64,000 nucleotides of DNA from Pigmentiphaga kullae (GTDB taxonomy: Bacteria > Pseudomonadota > Gammaproteobacteria > Burkholderiales > Burkholderiaceae_B), in the NCBI RefSeq assembly GCF_004216695.1, contig NZ_SGXC01000001.1:2728001-2792000 (forward strand), given 5' to 3'. A program made the translations under genes and the position numbers. A model generated the notes under the pieces. It was not told the origin of the DNA. It made no database searches and saw only the letters and a list, made by a program, of their open reading frames with translations. Below are positions 34,388 through 43,067 of the stretch, piece after piece (position 1 is the first letter of the stretch; every line of letters starts with the position of its first letter).

Positions 34388-35290
34388 ATGACGTTCAAAC
34401 AGTTGGAAGCGATTTACTGGATCGTTCAACTCGGCGGGTTTGCCGCCGCCGCGCGGAAACTGAACACCACCCAGTCGGCAGTTTCCAAAAGGGTGCAGGA
34501 GCTCGAGATGGAGTACGGCGCTGAGTTGTTCGATCGCGCTCAGCGGACCGCCCGTCTTACCGGTCGAGGCGAAGACATGTATACGCTTGCGAAAGAGATG
34601 CTGGCGCGTAGAGACAGCGCCATCGAGCAGTTCACCTATCCCGAGACTATTAGGCGCCGCGTTCGGATCGGCGTCACCGAGCTCAGTGCGATGACGTGGC
34701 TCCCTCGTTGGGTGAGGCTCGTCCAGCTGCACTATCCCAAAGTCACACTCGAGCCCGTCGTCGATCTCAGTATTGTCTTGAGGGATAAGTTGATGGCGGA
34801 CGAAATCGACTTCGCAGTGGTCTCAGATGTGTTAGCCGACAGGAGATTCGCCTATCAACCTGTGGGCGTAGTAGAGAATGCGTGGATGTGCAAGAGGGGA
34901 CTTGCGCCAACGAAGCAGCCGATCGCCATGCAGGAGCTAGCGACTTACACACTCCTCATCCAGGGAAACAAGTCCGGGACAGGGTTGGTCTATGAGCGTT
35001 GGTTCAAGTCCTTGGCCCTTGTGCCAAGCGACGTGATCGTTAGCGACAGCGTAATCGCCCTGATGGGGATGACGGTCTCCGGGCTCGGCATCAGCTACTT
35101 GCCACGCCGGTGCTTTGCTCAATGGATCGAAGAGGGCGCTCTTGACGTTCTCAGAACGAAGCCGTCCCCCCCGCCAATACGGTACGTAGCGATGCGTCGG
35201 GTTTCGAACCGGAGCGCATTGACGGCATCGCTCATGGAGCTAACGCGACAGACATGTGACTTCTCGCGCATTTTTCAGGTGGATCGGTAG
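34388..35290 (+). CDS. LysR-family transcriptional regulator
   Basis: A 300-residue LysR regulator. The helix-turn-helix region is FAAAARKLNTTQSAVSKRVQ near the N-terminus; a full effector domain follows (VRIGVTELSAMTWLPRWVRL, then GMTVSGLGISYLP near the end). Divergent from the three rraA-like genes with an inverted-repeat operator between, it probably controls them and possibly itself. The inducer may be a dicarboxylic intermediate of cluster B. Confidence 0.88.
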   Translation: MTFKQLEAIYWIVQLGGFAAAARKLNTTQSAVSKRVQELEMEYGAELFDRAQRTARLTGRGEDMYTLAKEMLARRDSAIEQFTYPETIRRRVRIGVTELSAMTWLPRWVRLVQLHYPKVTLEPVVDLSIVLRDKLMADEIDFAVVSDVLADRRFAYQPVGVVENAWMCKRGLAPTKQPIAMQELATYTLLIQGNKSGTGLVYERWFKSLALVPSDVIVSDSVIALMGMTVSGLGISYLPRRCFAQWIEEGALDVLRTKPSPPPIRYVAMRRVSNRSALTASLMELTRQTCDFSRIFQVDR

Positions 35291-35424
35291 GTGAATGGCA
35301 TGGACCGGGTTCAGCGTGCGTCCAACCTGCCTGCTTTCGCTCTCAACCGTCCAGCTCCGACCGTACTCAGCGGTCAAGCACCAGTGTTGGCGTATTGTGT
35401 GCCACCTGGGGGGGGCGCCTGTCA

Positions 35425-36351
35425 CTAAAACGTGCGCTTGACCTCGGTGTTCTGCAACGCTTTGTCCTCTATTTGAATCGTTGAGTGTATCAAGCCGAAA
35501 CTTGTTCTCAACGCATCGCGCGCTGCAGCGAGCGTCGTCTGCGCGGACGCCATGTCTGCGACTACGAGATGACCGCTCATCGCATCAGCACCAGATGTGA
35601 TCGTCCAAACGTGGAGATCGTGTATTGCGATCACCCCTGGAATATCGAGCAGCGCCTTTTCAAGCAATGTCATGTCAATTTCCGGTGGTGTGCCCTCCAT
35701 GAGAATGTGGGTCGCCTGCTTCAGCAAAATCCATGTGCGCGGAACAATTAGTAGTCCTATACCTGCCCCGATAATCGGATCTGCAAGCTGCCAGCCGGTT
35801 ATAACCACTACGAGTGCTGCAACAATTACGCCGAGGGAACCAAGCATGTCTGCAAGCACCTCGAAGTAAGCACCTTTGACGTTAAGGCTCTCCGCGGAGC
35901 CCGTGGACAGTAACTTCATACTGATCAGGTTCACGCTTAAGCCCACAACAGCAACGACTAACATCGGCCATCCCACCACATCCGGTGGGTCTAGAAATCG
36001 CTGGTAGGCTTCATAGACAATATAAATCGTCAGAAGCAACAGAACCACGGCGTTGATCAACGCTGACAGTACTTCCGTACGTACATAGCCGAACGTGTTT
36101 CGCGGTGTCCTTGGTCGCTGCGAAAAGCGAATCGCGATTAAAGCCAGCGCTAAGCCGCCTGCGTCCGTCATCATGTGCGCTGCGTCTGCTAGCAGTGCGA
36201 GGCTATTTGTCCACAAACCGCCAACAATTTCCACTGCCATGAAGGTTGTTGTTAGCAATAGAGCGACGGATAGGCGGCTTTTGTGTCGACCCGCTGCGGT
36301 TAGAGTTACTTCGTTCTGTGAACTGCTTGCGGGCACATCGACCTCTTTCAT
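35425..36351 (-). CDS. Cation diffusion facilitator (CzcD/ZitB-like metal exporter)
   Basis: A 308-residue inner-membrane proton-driven exporter of Zn, Co or Cd. Six helices are apparent. The TM2 metal site is HMMTD within LLADAAHMMTDAGGL; the TM5 site reads EVLAD, with Glu where many members have His or Asp. The C-terminal cytoplasmic domain (VIAIHDLHVWTITSGADAMSGH) is the usual dimerisation and metal-sensing part. It is followed on the other side by a zinc-ribbon gene in the same orientation. Confidence 0.9.
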   Translation of the reverse strand: MKEVDVPASSSQNEVTLTAAGRHKSRLSVALLLTTTFMAVEIVGGLWTNSLALLADAAHMMTDAGGLALALIAIRFSQRPRTPRNTFGYVRTEVLSALINAVVLLLLTIYIVYEAYQRFLDPPDVVGWPMLVVAVVGLSVNLISMKLLSTGSAESLNVKGAYFEVLADMLGSLGVIVAALVVVITGWQLADPIIGAGIGLLIVPRTWILLKQATHILMEGTPPEIDMTLLEKALLDIPGVIAIHDLHVWTITSGADAMSGHLVVADMASAQTTLAAARDALRTSFGLIHSTIQIEDKALQNTEVKRTF

Positions 36352-36453
36352 TCTCTTGTCCCGTAGCCTTTATCTATCAATGGAATGCGCGCGCGTCTTA
36401 GCCTCGGCTTGGTCAGAATGTAGGCTGCCAAGTAGACCGACAAATAAAGGTTG

Positions 36454-36765
36454 TCACCTGGCTTGTGAACCAGTAAAAGCAACCGCCTTGCCACAAGACG
36501 AACAGAACTTGGAGTGGGCTGCAATAGGTGCGTTGCACTCTGGACACGTTGCTTCGAGCAGTCCAAAGCGCTGGCCGCAATTGGCGCAAAAGTGGCTGGT
36601 GGACGCGTTGTCGGAGCGGCAGTTAGGGCAAACTAACAAGCGCTGAACCGCGGTTGGTGTTGAGTGATCGGTCTCATACCCATGCCCACGCGAGTTTTTT
36701 TTATGGTGTCCCTCATACTCGCCAGTCCGGCGGCCAAGAAGACGGTCGAGAAAATGGGATCCCAT
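36454..36765 (-). CDS. Small double zinc-ribbon protein
   Basis: A 103-residue protein with four CxxC pairs: CPNC and CANC forming one ribbon, CPEC and CSSC forming another. The first 40 residues are polar with several His. A strong ribosome site (AGGAG) precedes ATG 36765. It is probably the first gene of an operon with the CDF exporter 102 bp downstream. Metal buffering or sensing beside the exporter is a guess; many zinc-ribbon proteins of this size have no known function. Confidence 0.75.
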   Translation of the reverse strand: MGSHFLDRLLGRRTGEYEGHHKKNSRGHGYETDHSTPTAVQRLLVCPNCRSDNASTSHFCANCGQRFGLLEATCPECNAPIAAHSKFCSSCGKAVAFTGSQAR

Positions 36766-37008
36766 GTAATCTCCTAACGCGAAATCAGCGGTTTGTTATA
36801 GGTAATAGAGGTTACGCCAATGCTGGCGAATTATTACTGAGAAGATTTAGCAACACCCTACGTTCTGATCAAATTTTTACTTTCGCACAGAACTATCTTA
36901 GTCTTAAAATTGCCTTGGCAGAGGGACGTAACGTCATTTGTGAAATACTAATGGTCAGGCTCACGCCGTTAGTTGGTGCATCTTTTTAAGTAATGCTACA
37001 CCGGTTGT

Positions 37009-37037
37009 TGTCAATGTTCTGTCAATTTTCTATCAAT
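37009..37037 (+). promoter_or_regulatory. Three heptamer repeats phased at 11 bp upstream of mgtC-like gene
   Basis: TGTCAAT starts at 37009 and 37020, and TATCAAT at 37031, exactly 11 bp apart, so all three face the same side of the helix. OmpR-family regulators such as PhoP bind half-sites with this spacing, and mgtC genes are classic PhoP targets. The array ends 17 bp before ATG 37055. The remainder of the 289-bp gap (36766-37008) is AT-rich without a gene. Confidence 0.5.
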
Positions 37038-37054
37038 ATGGTGGATGGATTTCC

Positions 37055-37501
37055 ATGATGAGATTTGCGGCGCTGGACTGGATGGAAGTGGCTTCGCATC
37101 TAATCGACTTAGCGATCGCATACGCTTTGGCGCTGCCTATTGGATGGGATCGCGAAGGCCAAGAGCGAAGTGCTGGCTTAAGGACGTTTCCGCTGGTTGC
37201 GATCGCCGCCTGTGGCTTCGTACTGATCGCTATCCGGGTGTTGGGTGAAACCTCGATCGGACAAGCTCGTATCCTCGAAGGGTTGATTACCGGCGTGGGA
37301 TTTATCGGCGGTGGCGCAATTCTCAAACGGGGATTTCATGCTTCCGGCACTGCGACGGCAGCAAGCTTATGGGCGACTGGAGCGCTAGGAGGCGCTGTTG
37401 GCTACGGTTTGTACGATATTGCGGTCGTGCTGAGCGTAGTGACTTTTGCAACTTTACGTTCTCTCTCTCAATTTAAGCAGATGGTAAGAGCTCAAAAATA
37501 G
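37055..37501 (+). CDS. MgtC/SapB-family membrane protein
   Basis: A 148-residue membrane protein of the MgtC/SapB group. Typical parts are YALALPIGWDREGQERSAGLR, split here by its helix turn, then LEGLITGVGFIGGGAIL and TAASLWATGALGGAVGYG. The protein has the N-terminal membrane domain of MgtC but lacks its C-terminal cytoplasmic domain, which is true for many SapB-type members. Role is probably adaptation to low magnesium, acid or intramacrophage life; the ion is not fixed. Confidence 0.85.
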   Translation: MMRFAALDWMEVASHLIDLAIAYALALPIGWDREGQERSAGLRTFPLVAIAACGFVLIAIRVLGETSIGQARILEGLITGVGFIGGGAILKRGFHASGTATAASLWATGALGGAVGYGLYDIAVVLSVVTFATLRSLSQFKQMVRAQK

Positions 37502-38001
37502 TAAAAAGTGGCCGCTAATGAACCGCTATGACGGGATCAAGAGTGCCTTCGTGGTGTGAGGTTTCCAGCGAATGCGAGGGCGCCGACGTCGTGTTCTCGA
37601 TGGTTGATTAGCTTCTCACTTGTGTCTGGTTGACACTATTCACGGTCAACGCAATTTACCCCTTCCGAGCCTCATTCTAAGTTGGGCCGCTGGGCGCACC
37701 GGCGCTGATTTCGAAGTTGAACGCCTGCGTGCAATCCGGCAGTCCGCGTGCGGGTCGATGCGAGTCGATGGTGGGAGCGCGAGGGGGCTGTTAACGCTTG
37801 ATTGGGCGGGCGCTGTCGATCGACTCTGAGGCGTCTACCGAGCCAACTGTTTCCACCATTGAGAATGCCGAGGCCTGTGTCCGTTATCCGATAAACGTGC
37901 ACGGGGGGGGCGCGATGAAGCGCCGAGTCAGCGGATGCGGATCAAGTATGAGCGATATAACCGGGCCGTCGCGCGTAGCGGTTATTTTCACGATAATTTT
38001 T
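37502..38001. other. 500-bp stretch without a recognisable gene
   Basis: No frame here has a recognisable domain, codon bias or a good ribosome site. It contains a run of G near 37904-37911 and no clear terminator. It may be decayed island sequence between the mgtC-like gene and the hypothetical membrane protein. Confidence 0.5.
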
Positions 38002-38640
38002 CTAATTCGTGCTTGGCGACCGAACTTCCGGTAAAGCACCGTCTTTCAATGCAAGGTTTTCAGGGGCCGGTTTGTTGTTTGCTGATCTCCAAGTCTCTGT
38101 CAGTTGGAGTAGGATGCGAGCCTGGTTATCAACGAGGCCGGCACGGCCATAGGCGCGAAGTCCTCTTGTGCTTAGAGAGTTCTGATTTGAATTTAATAAT
38201 TCGATGGCCGCAATGTGATACGCAATTTCACGTAATACTATGAGTATCGGAGCCATAGCGGGTAGCGGAAGGTCTTTAGTAAGAAATATGCGGAACGTCT
38301 CTTGAATATCGCGCAGACGTTCTATATGAATTGGATGTTGCCCCTCGGAAATCTTTTTTGCATAGCTTTTCATTGAAGCGGCTGCTCCCGCTGTGGCGTC
38401 AGCGCACACTTGCAGTAGCTCATGTTGAAGTTGGCGACGGCTTTCCGCCATCGCATTCGTATTTGTTTGAACCTGATGTTGGATGCTAATCCAAGCCACT
38501 CCTACAGCACCGACCGTCACGATCATATGTACCCAAGCGGCCCATTCAACGGAATCGTTCACAGGCCAGCCATGGATGAGTAGAGTCATAAGAGGTGCGA
38601 CTATTACTAAACCGACTATAGTAGGAAGCAACGTATACAT
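38002..38640 (-). CDS. Hypothetical membrane protein with cytoplasmic helical domain
   Basis: I do not recognise the family. The 212-residue product has two hydrophobic helices (about 3-24 and 33-53) and a long helical, charged remainder containing Gln/Arg-rich segments, suggesting a membrane-anchored cytosolic domain. ATG 38640 is used; GTG at 38667 would add nine residues. It lies beside a broken radC and an integrase, a place where accessory proteins of unknown role are common. G+C looks low compared with the right half of the window. Confidence 0.55.
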   Translation of the reverse strand: MYTLLPTIVGLVIVAPLMTLLIHGWPVNDSVEWAAWVHMIVTVGAVGVAWISIQHQVQTNTNAMAESRRQLQHELLQVCADATAGAAASMKSYAKKISEGQHPIHIERLRDIQETFRIFLTKDLPLPAMAPILIVLREIAYHIAAIELLNSNQNSLSTRGLRAYGRAGLVDNQARILLQLTETWRSANNKPAPENLALKDGALPEVRSPSTN

Positions 38641-38690
38641 GATTCTCACGGAGATCGGATGACCCACTAATAGGCATTTATGCGGTAGCT

Positions 38691-39210
38691 TTAATCAACG
38701 TAGCCACCTTCCGCCATCGAAGCTGATGCGCCGTAGCCGACAATGACGTGATCAAGTAGGCGAACGTCGAGAATTTCTAATCCTTCAGAAAGCTTGCGCG
38801 TTAACGCTATACCTGCGTGGCTCGGTCTTAGCTTGCCTGAGGGGTGATTGTGAGCCACTACGACGTTTGTTGCTCTACTGCTCAATACAGATTCTAATAG
38901 GTGGCGCGGATAGACCGCTTCCTGGTTCACCGTACCTTCTGACAGTACGACCCACCCTAGCAGCCGTGGTCGAGTGTCAAGCAAGACGGCTAGAAATACT
39001 TCGTTGGCTAGTCATGCGAGCTTGGCCTGCGAAACGTCCGACAAGCGTCGGCGAATCCATTGTTGCTCCCTTTGGTCGGAGCGACAAGATGGCAGTGCGC
39101 GATGCGGCTACGATCTCATTGGCTGTCGCTAAGCGTAATCCACTCGCCTCTGATACGAATAGTTGATCAGTTCTGTCGGCGAGATTGTGTTTTTCATCCA
39201 TGATTGACAA
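38691..39210 (-). pseudogene. radC: radC-like JAB-domain gene, frameshifted
   Basis: The N-terminal part (ATANEIVAASRTAILSLRPKG-like, from 39210) and the C-terminal part from LLDTRPRLLGWVVLSEGTV are in different frames. Reading across the break near 39000-39015 restores ANEVFLAVLLDTRPRLLGW, the usual RadC sequence. The metal site HNHPSG and the end ILDVRLLDHVIVGYG are intact. A one-base indel is therefore the likely cause; the N-terminal helix-hairpin-helix region of full RadC is also missing. RadC-like genes are common in integrative elements. Compare the fragment at 4110-4213. Confidence 0.75.
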
Positions 39211-39338
39211 GCTCGTGCAGATGGGATGACCTTAGCCAGTCCATCTGCTTTGATATGGTGATCGGGAAATGGCTGCTGCCGGAATGGCGCGGCCGGGAAA
39301 CGAAGACTTGAAGCTAGGGAAGCGGTTCGTGCAAAGGC

Positions 39339-40529
39339 TTATGCACCGGCGAAGCTAGACCAGGCTTCCATCAGTTCCGCACGCTTCTGAAGAAGGTCCC
39401 CCCGCGCGTAGGCCGCTTCAGTTTTATTGCGCAATGTGTGGGCCAACGCAGCTTCCGCTAGTTCGCGCGGGAATGATGTGGTCTCACCAACCCAATCCCG
39501 AAAGGTCGATCTAAAGCCATGTGCTGTGAGGTCGTCTCGGCCCATCCGTTTCAGCAACTGTAGAAGTGCCATGTTCGAAAGGGGCTTTCCAGCTTTGCCA
39601 CCCTCAAAAACGAAAGCAGTGGTTGAGATCGTCTTCTGTTTTTCGAGTAAGGTCAGAGCCGCTAGTGAAAGAGGTACTCGATGTTCTTGGCCTGCCTTCA
39701 TCCGCAAAGCTGGAATCGTCCAAGTTTTGGACTCGAAGTCAACCTCGTCCCAGGTCGCTTCGATCGTCTCGGAGGTTCTCGTTGCAGTCAGAATCAGTAG
39801 TTCCAGGGCGCGTGCTGCGTTGCCGTTAAGTTCCCGCAGCTTCTTCATGAAGGAGGTCAGCTCCTGGTAGGGTAGAGCTGGATGGTGTTCGACCTTCTGG
39901 ACTTTGGACCGCTTGGGTAGCAGATGATCAAGATGGCCTTTCCAGCGTGCGGGGTTCTCGCCTTGTCTATATCCGCGAACCGCAGCCCAGTCGAGCACGG
40001 CTTCAATCCGACCCCGAAGCCGGCTAGCGGTTTCGGTCTTGGTTGCCCAAATTGGCTCTACCGCCTTCATCACCAGAGTCGTGTCGATTTTTGAAGCGGG
40101 CAGCTTTCCAAATACAGGCGAGGCATACGTGTTCAACGTACTTTGCCATTGAGCCGCATGCTTTTCGCTCTTCCAGGCTCTCTCGTGCGTAGCGATGTAG
40201 GCAGTTGCACACTCGTCAAAAGTTTTGCTGTGGAGTTCAAGAAGTTGCTCGGTATGCTTGGCAGCGCTTTTCGACTCGAGAGGATCTTCGCCTGCGAGCA
40301 ATTGCCTGCGGCACTCCAGGGCTTTGGTTCTCGCTTCCGCCAGTGACACGAGATGGGTAGGCCCAAGGCCCATACCGCGCGCCTTGCCTTTTTTCATATA
40401 ACGAAATAGCCACGACTTAACTCCGGCAGCGGTGACCTGTAGATACAGGCCATTGCCGTCGCTGTACAAGCCGGGCTTCGACTGCCTGGTCACTCCCAGG
40501 CTGTTCAGTCGATTTGTGGTGCGTGTCAT
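39339..40529 (-). CDS. int: Tyrosine integrase, P4/DUF4102 type
   Basis: A 396-residue site-specific recombinase. The N-terminal arm-binding domain shows SKPGLYSDGNGLYLQVTAAG and a GLGPTHLVSLAEAR segment. The catalytic residues are Arg in LTATRTSE, His and Arg in HGFRSTFRD, and the nucleophile Tyr in EAAYARGD. ATG 40529 follows GGAGTGA. It reads away from the tRNA-like sequence at 40669, as expected for an island integrase next to its attachment site. It appears intact. Confidence 0.92.
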   Translation of the reverse strand: MTRTTNRLNSLGVTRQSKPGLYSDGNGLYLQVTAAGVKSWLFRYMKKGKARGMGLGPTHLVSLAEARTKALECRRQLLAGEDPLESKSAAKHTEQLLELHSKTFDECATAYIATHERAWKSEKHAAQWQSTLNTYASPVFGKLPASKIDTTLVMKAVEPIWATKTETASRLRGRIEAVLDWAAVRGYRQGENPARWKGHLDHLLPKRSKVQKVEHHPALPYQELTSFMKKLRELNGNAARALELLILTATRTSETIEATWDEVDFESKTWTIPALRMKAGQEHRVPLSLAALTLLEKQKTISTTAFVFEGGKAGKPLSNMALLQLLKRMGRDDLTAHGFRSTFRDWVGETTSFPRELAEAALAHTLRNKTEAAYARGDLLQKRAELMEAWSSFAGA

Positions 40530-40668
40530 GTTCACTCCAACTATCAAAACAACTATCAAATTGATGCTTGCTTTGACAGGATTGCTGTGGATCAGCAGGG
40601 AATGAAAATATTATAACATATTGAATTTATTGGGTATTTTTGTTTTTCTGGAACGTGGTGGAATTTAG

Positions 40669-40691
40669 TTCGAATGACACCCTGTCCGCCA
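40669..40691 (+). other. Putative attachment site: tRNA-Ser 3'-end remnant
   Basis: TTCGAAT (40669-40675) followed by GA and CACCCTGTCCGCCA (40678-40691) looks like the T-loop, T-stem, acceptor strand, discriminator G and encoded CCA of a serine tRNA. The matching 5' half is absent upstream, so only the 3' end survives, as made when an island enters the end of a tRNA gene. The partner repeat and intact tRNA should lie at the island's other end, outside or at the left of this window. Identity as tRNA-Ser is inferred from memory of the acceptor sequence. Confidence 0.5.
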
Positions 40692-40722
40692 AGGACACCG
40701 CAATGGTTAGCGCCCGTTGCCC

Positions 40723-40757
40723 AAAAAGCCGCTTCTCCCCAGGGAAAGCGGCTTTTT
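40723..40757. terminator. Bidirectional rho-independent terminator
   Basis: AAAAAGCCGCTT (40723-40734) and AAGCGGCTTTTT (40746-40757) pair perfectly over 12 bp around an 11-nt loop, giving a GC-rich stem with T-runs on both strands. It would end arsenic-operon transcription from the right (arsH stops 72 bp away) and may be the former tRNA terminator for reading from the left. Confidence 0.85.
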
Positions 40758-40828
40758 CTTTGCCCGCCGTCGCCTGGCGTGAGCCAAAGTGTTGCGCCTG
40801 AATGAGAAGCCCGGTGATGCTTGGTTCG

Positions 40829-41554
40829 TCAGATCGATCGCTGATTCACGCGCTTCGATAGTTCCTCCGCACTCTCTTTCCGTTCGCTGTATCGATCCAC
40901 CAGGTAGTCCCGAACACCGCGTGTGAGCAGCGTGAACTTCATCAGTTCCTCCATGACATCCACCACGCGGTCGTAGTAGCTCGACGGCTGCATGCGTCCT
41001 GCCTCGTCGAACTCCAGGAAGGCCTTGGGCACCGAAGACTGGTTGGGAATCGTGAGCATCCGCATCCAGCGCCCCAGGAGCCGCATCTGGTTGACGGCAT
41101 TGAACGATTGCGAGCCGCCCGATACCTCCATGACCGCCAGCGTTTTGCCCTGTGTAGGACGGACGGCGCCGAGGGATAGAGGGATCCAATCGATTTGGGC
41201 CTTCATGATGCCGGTCATCGCGCCGTGGCGCTCCGGCGAGACCCAGACCATGCCGTCGGCCCATTGGACGAGATCGCGCAGCTCTTGGACCTTGGCGTCG
41301 GAGTCCGGTACGCTGTCCGGAAGGGGAAGTCCGACAGGGTTGAAAATCCGGGTCTCTCCGCCCAGGGCCTGGAGGAGCCGGCCGGCTTCTTGAGCCAGAA
41401 GCCGGCTGTATGACCGTTGACGAACGGAGCCATATAGCACCAGGAATCTGGGCGGTTGCCCTGACCGCGACGAGGGGAACTGAAACTGGCCCAGCTCCGG
41501 ACGAGTGAAAAGCGTTTCGTCAATATTCGGCAAGTCTGGCCAACGTTCAGACAC
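40829..41554 (-). CDS. arsH: ArsH, NADPH-dependent FMN oxidoreductase (organoarsenical resistance)
   Basis: A 241-residue flavoprotein that oxidises trivalent methylated and aromatic arsenicals to less toxic pentavalent forms. The FMN-binding loop is [20 protein letters not shown], and [18 protein letters not shown] is the second family motif. GTG 41554 is chosen since GGAGG lies six bases upstream, giving the start [10 protein letters not shown]; it overlaps the arsC stop by eight bases. It is the last gene of the arsenic operon. Confidence 0.92.
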   Translation of the reverse strand: MSERWPDLPNIDETLFTRPELGQFQFPSSRSGQPPRFLVLYGSVRQRSYSRLLAQEAGRLLQALGGETRIFNPVGLPLPDSVPDSDAKVQELRDLVQWADGMVWVSPERHGAMTGIMKAQIDWIPLSLGAVRPTQGKTLAVMEVSGGSQSFNAVNQMRLLGRWMRMLTIPNQSSVPKAFLEFDEAGRMQPSSYYDRVVDVMEELMKFTLLTRGVRDYLVDRYSERKESAEELSKRVNQRSI

Positions 41555-41969
41555 GACGGCCCTCCGCATCCACGACGACCTGGCCGTCTTCCTTCGTGTA
41601 CGCCCCTTGCTGTGGACGAGGCAGGATGTCCAGCACTGCTTCGGACGGCCGGCACAGGCGGGTGCCGAGCGGCGTCACCACGAAAGGCCGGTTCATCAGG
41701 ATCGGATGCTTACCGATGAAGTCGAGCAACTGTTCGTCGGTCCACTTTGGGTCGTCCAGGCCCAGCTCGTCGTAGGGTGTGCCCTTGACGCGCAACGCCT
41801 CCCGGACTGTCAGTTCCGCGTCGGAGATCAGCCGAGCGAGCGTTTCGCGCGACGGTGGTTCGTTCAGGTATTCGATAACGGTGGGTTCTTCGCCGCTGTT
41901 GCGGATCATGGCGAGCGTGTTGCGCGACGTGCCGCAAGCCGGGTTGTGATAGATGGTGACGTTGCTCAT
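41547..41969 (-). CDS. arsC: Glutaredoxin-type arsenate reductase
   Basis: A 140-residue ArsC. The catalytic Cys12 lies in [11 protein letters not shown]; the three arginine-type substrate contacts include the [11 protein letters not shown] loop near residue 107. It reduces arsenate to arsenite with glutaredoxin and glutathione. A second, unrelated arsenate reductase is encoded at 43068 in the same operon. Confidence 0.95.
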   Translation of the reverse strand: MSNVTIYHNPACGTSRNTLAMIRNSGEEPTVIEYLNEPPSRETLARLISDAELTVREALRVKGTPYDELGLDDPKWTDEQLLDFIGKHPILMNRPFVVTPLGTRLCRPSEAVLDILPRPQQGAYTKEDGQVVVDAEGRRV

Positions 41970-41990
41970 GGGAGCGGTCCAGGTGGGATG

Positions 41991-43058
41991 TTAGGCACGC
42001 TCGTACCAGTTACGGGACCGGTTGACGACGCGCACCACCAGCAGCATGACGGGAACTTCGATCAGCACGCCTACCACGGTCGCCAATGCAGCGCCGGACT
42101 GGAAGCCGAACAGGGCGATCGCGGCCGCCACGGCCAGCTCGAAGAAATTTGATGCGCCGATGAGGGCGGAGGGGCAGGCGATGTCGTGTTTCTCGCCGAC
42201 ACGCCGGTTGAGCCAGTAGGCCAGGCTGGAGTTGAAGAAGACCTGGATCAGGATGGGGACGGCCAGCATGGCGATGACCAGCGGTTGCTGGATGATGGCT
42301 TGGCCCTGGAACGCGAACAGCAGGACCAGCGTCAGTAGCAGGGCCGCGATGGACAGCGGGCCGATGCGGGCCATGGCGCGCTCGAAGGCGGCTTGGCCCC
42401 GCTTGAGCAGCGCGCGCCGCCAGAGCTGCGACAGGAGCACGGGGATGACGATGTAGAGCACGACCGAAGTCAGCAAGGTATCCCAGGGTACGGTGATGGA
42501 CGAGATTCCCAGCAGCAGGCCGACGATGGGCGCGAACGCAAACACCATGATGGCGTCGTTCAGCGCTACTTGCGAAAGCGTGAACACGGGATCGCCGCCG
42601 GTGAGTCGGCTCCAGACGAACACCATCGCGGTGCAGGGCGCGGCGGCCAGCAGGATCAAGCCGGCGATGTAGCTGTCGAGCTGGTCCTGCGGCAGCCAGG
42701 GGGCGAATACCTGCCGCACGAACAGCCAGCCCAGGAAGGCCATGGAAAAGGGCTTGACCGCCCAGTTGACGAACAGGGTGACGCCGATGCCGCGCCAGTG
42801 CCGGCGCACCTGGCCCAACGCAGCGAAATCCACCTTGACCAACATCGGGATCACCATGATCCAGATGAGCAGGCCCACGGGCAGGTTGACCTGGGCGACC
42901 TCCATGTGTCCGATCGCTTGGAAGATGCCGGGGGCGATCTGGCCTGCTGCGATACCGATGACGATGCACAGCAGCACCCAGACGGTGAGGTAGCGCTCGA
43001 AAATGCTCATTGAAGGCGCCGGTGTGGCACATCCCAGCGCGGGATTCTGCGCAGACAT
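41991..43058 (-). CDS. acr3: Arsenite efflux permease, ACR3 type
   Basis: A 355-residue inner-membrane arsenite carrier with ten hydrophobic helices. Hallmarks are SIFERYLTVWVLLCIVIG at the start, the essential Cys in AAPCTAMVFVWS and the SALIGASNFFELAVAAAIALFG-like helix (its first part). It exports arsenite made by the two reductases. It begins nine bases after the upstream arsC stop. Confidence 0.95.
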   Translation of the reverse strand: MSAQNPALGCATPAPSMSIFERYLTVWVLLCIVIGIAAGQIAPGIFQAIGHMEVAQVNLPVGLLIWIMVIPMLVKVDFAALGQVRRHWRGIGVTLFVNWAVKPFSMAFLGWLFVRQVFAPWLPQDQLDSYIAGLILLAAAPCTAMVFVWSRLTGGDPVFTLSQVALNDAIMVFAFAPIVGLLLGISSITVPWDTLLTSVVLYIVIPVLLSQLWRRALLKRGQAAFERAMARIGPLSIAALLLTLVLLFAFQGQAIIQQPLVIAMLAVPILIQVFFNSSLAYWLNRRVGEKHDIACPSALIGASNFFELAVAAAIALFGFQSGAALATVVGVLIEVPVMLLVVRVVNRSRNWYERA

Positions 43059-43067
43059 GCCAGCCCC

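Noticed and set aside
35408-35415. G8 tract between convergent lysR and CDF genes
   Set aside because: It lies in a short intergenic gap past both stop codons, so slippage would have no obvious effect.
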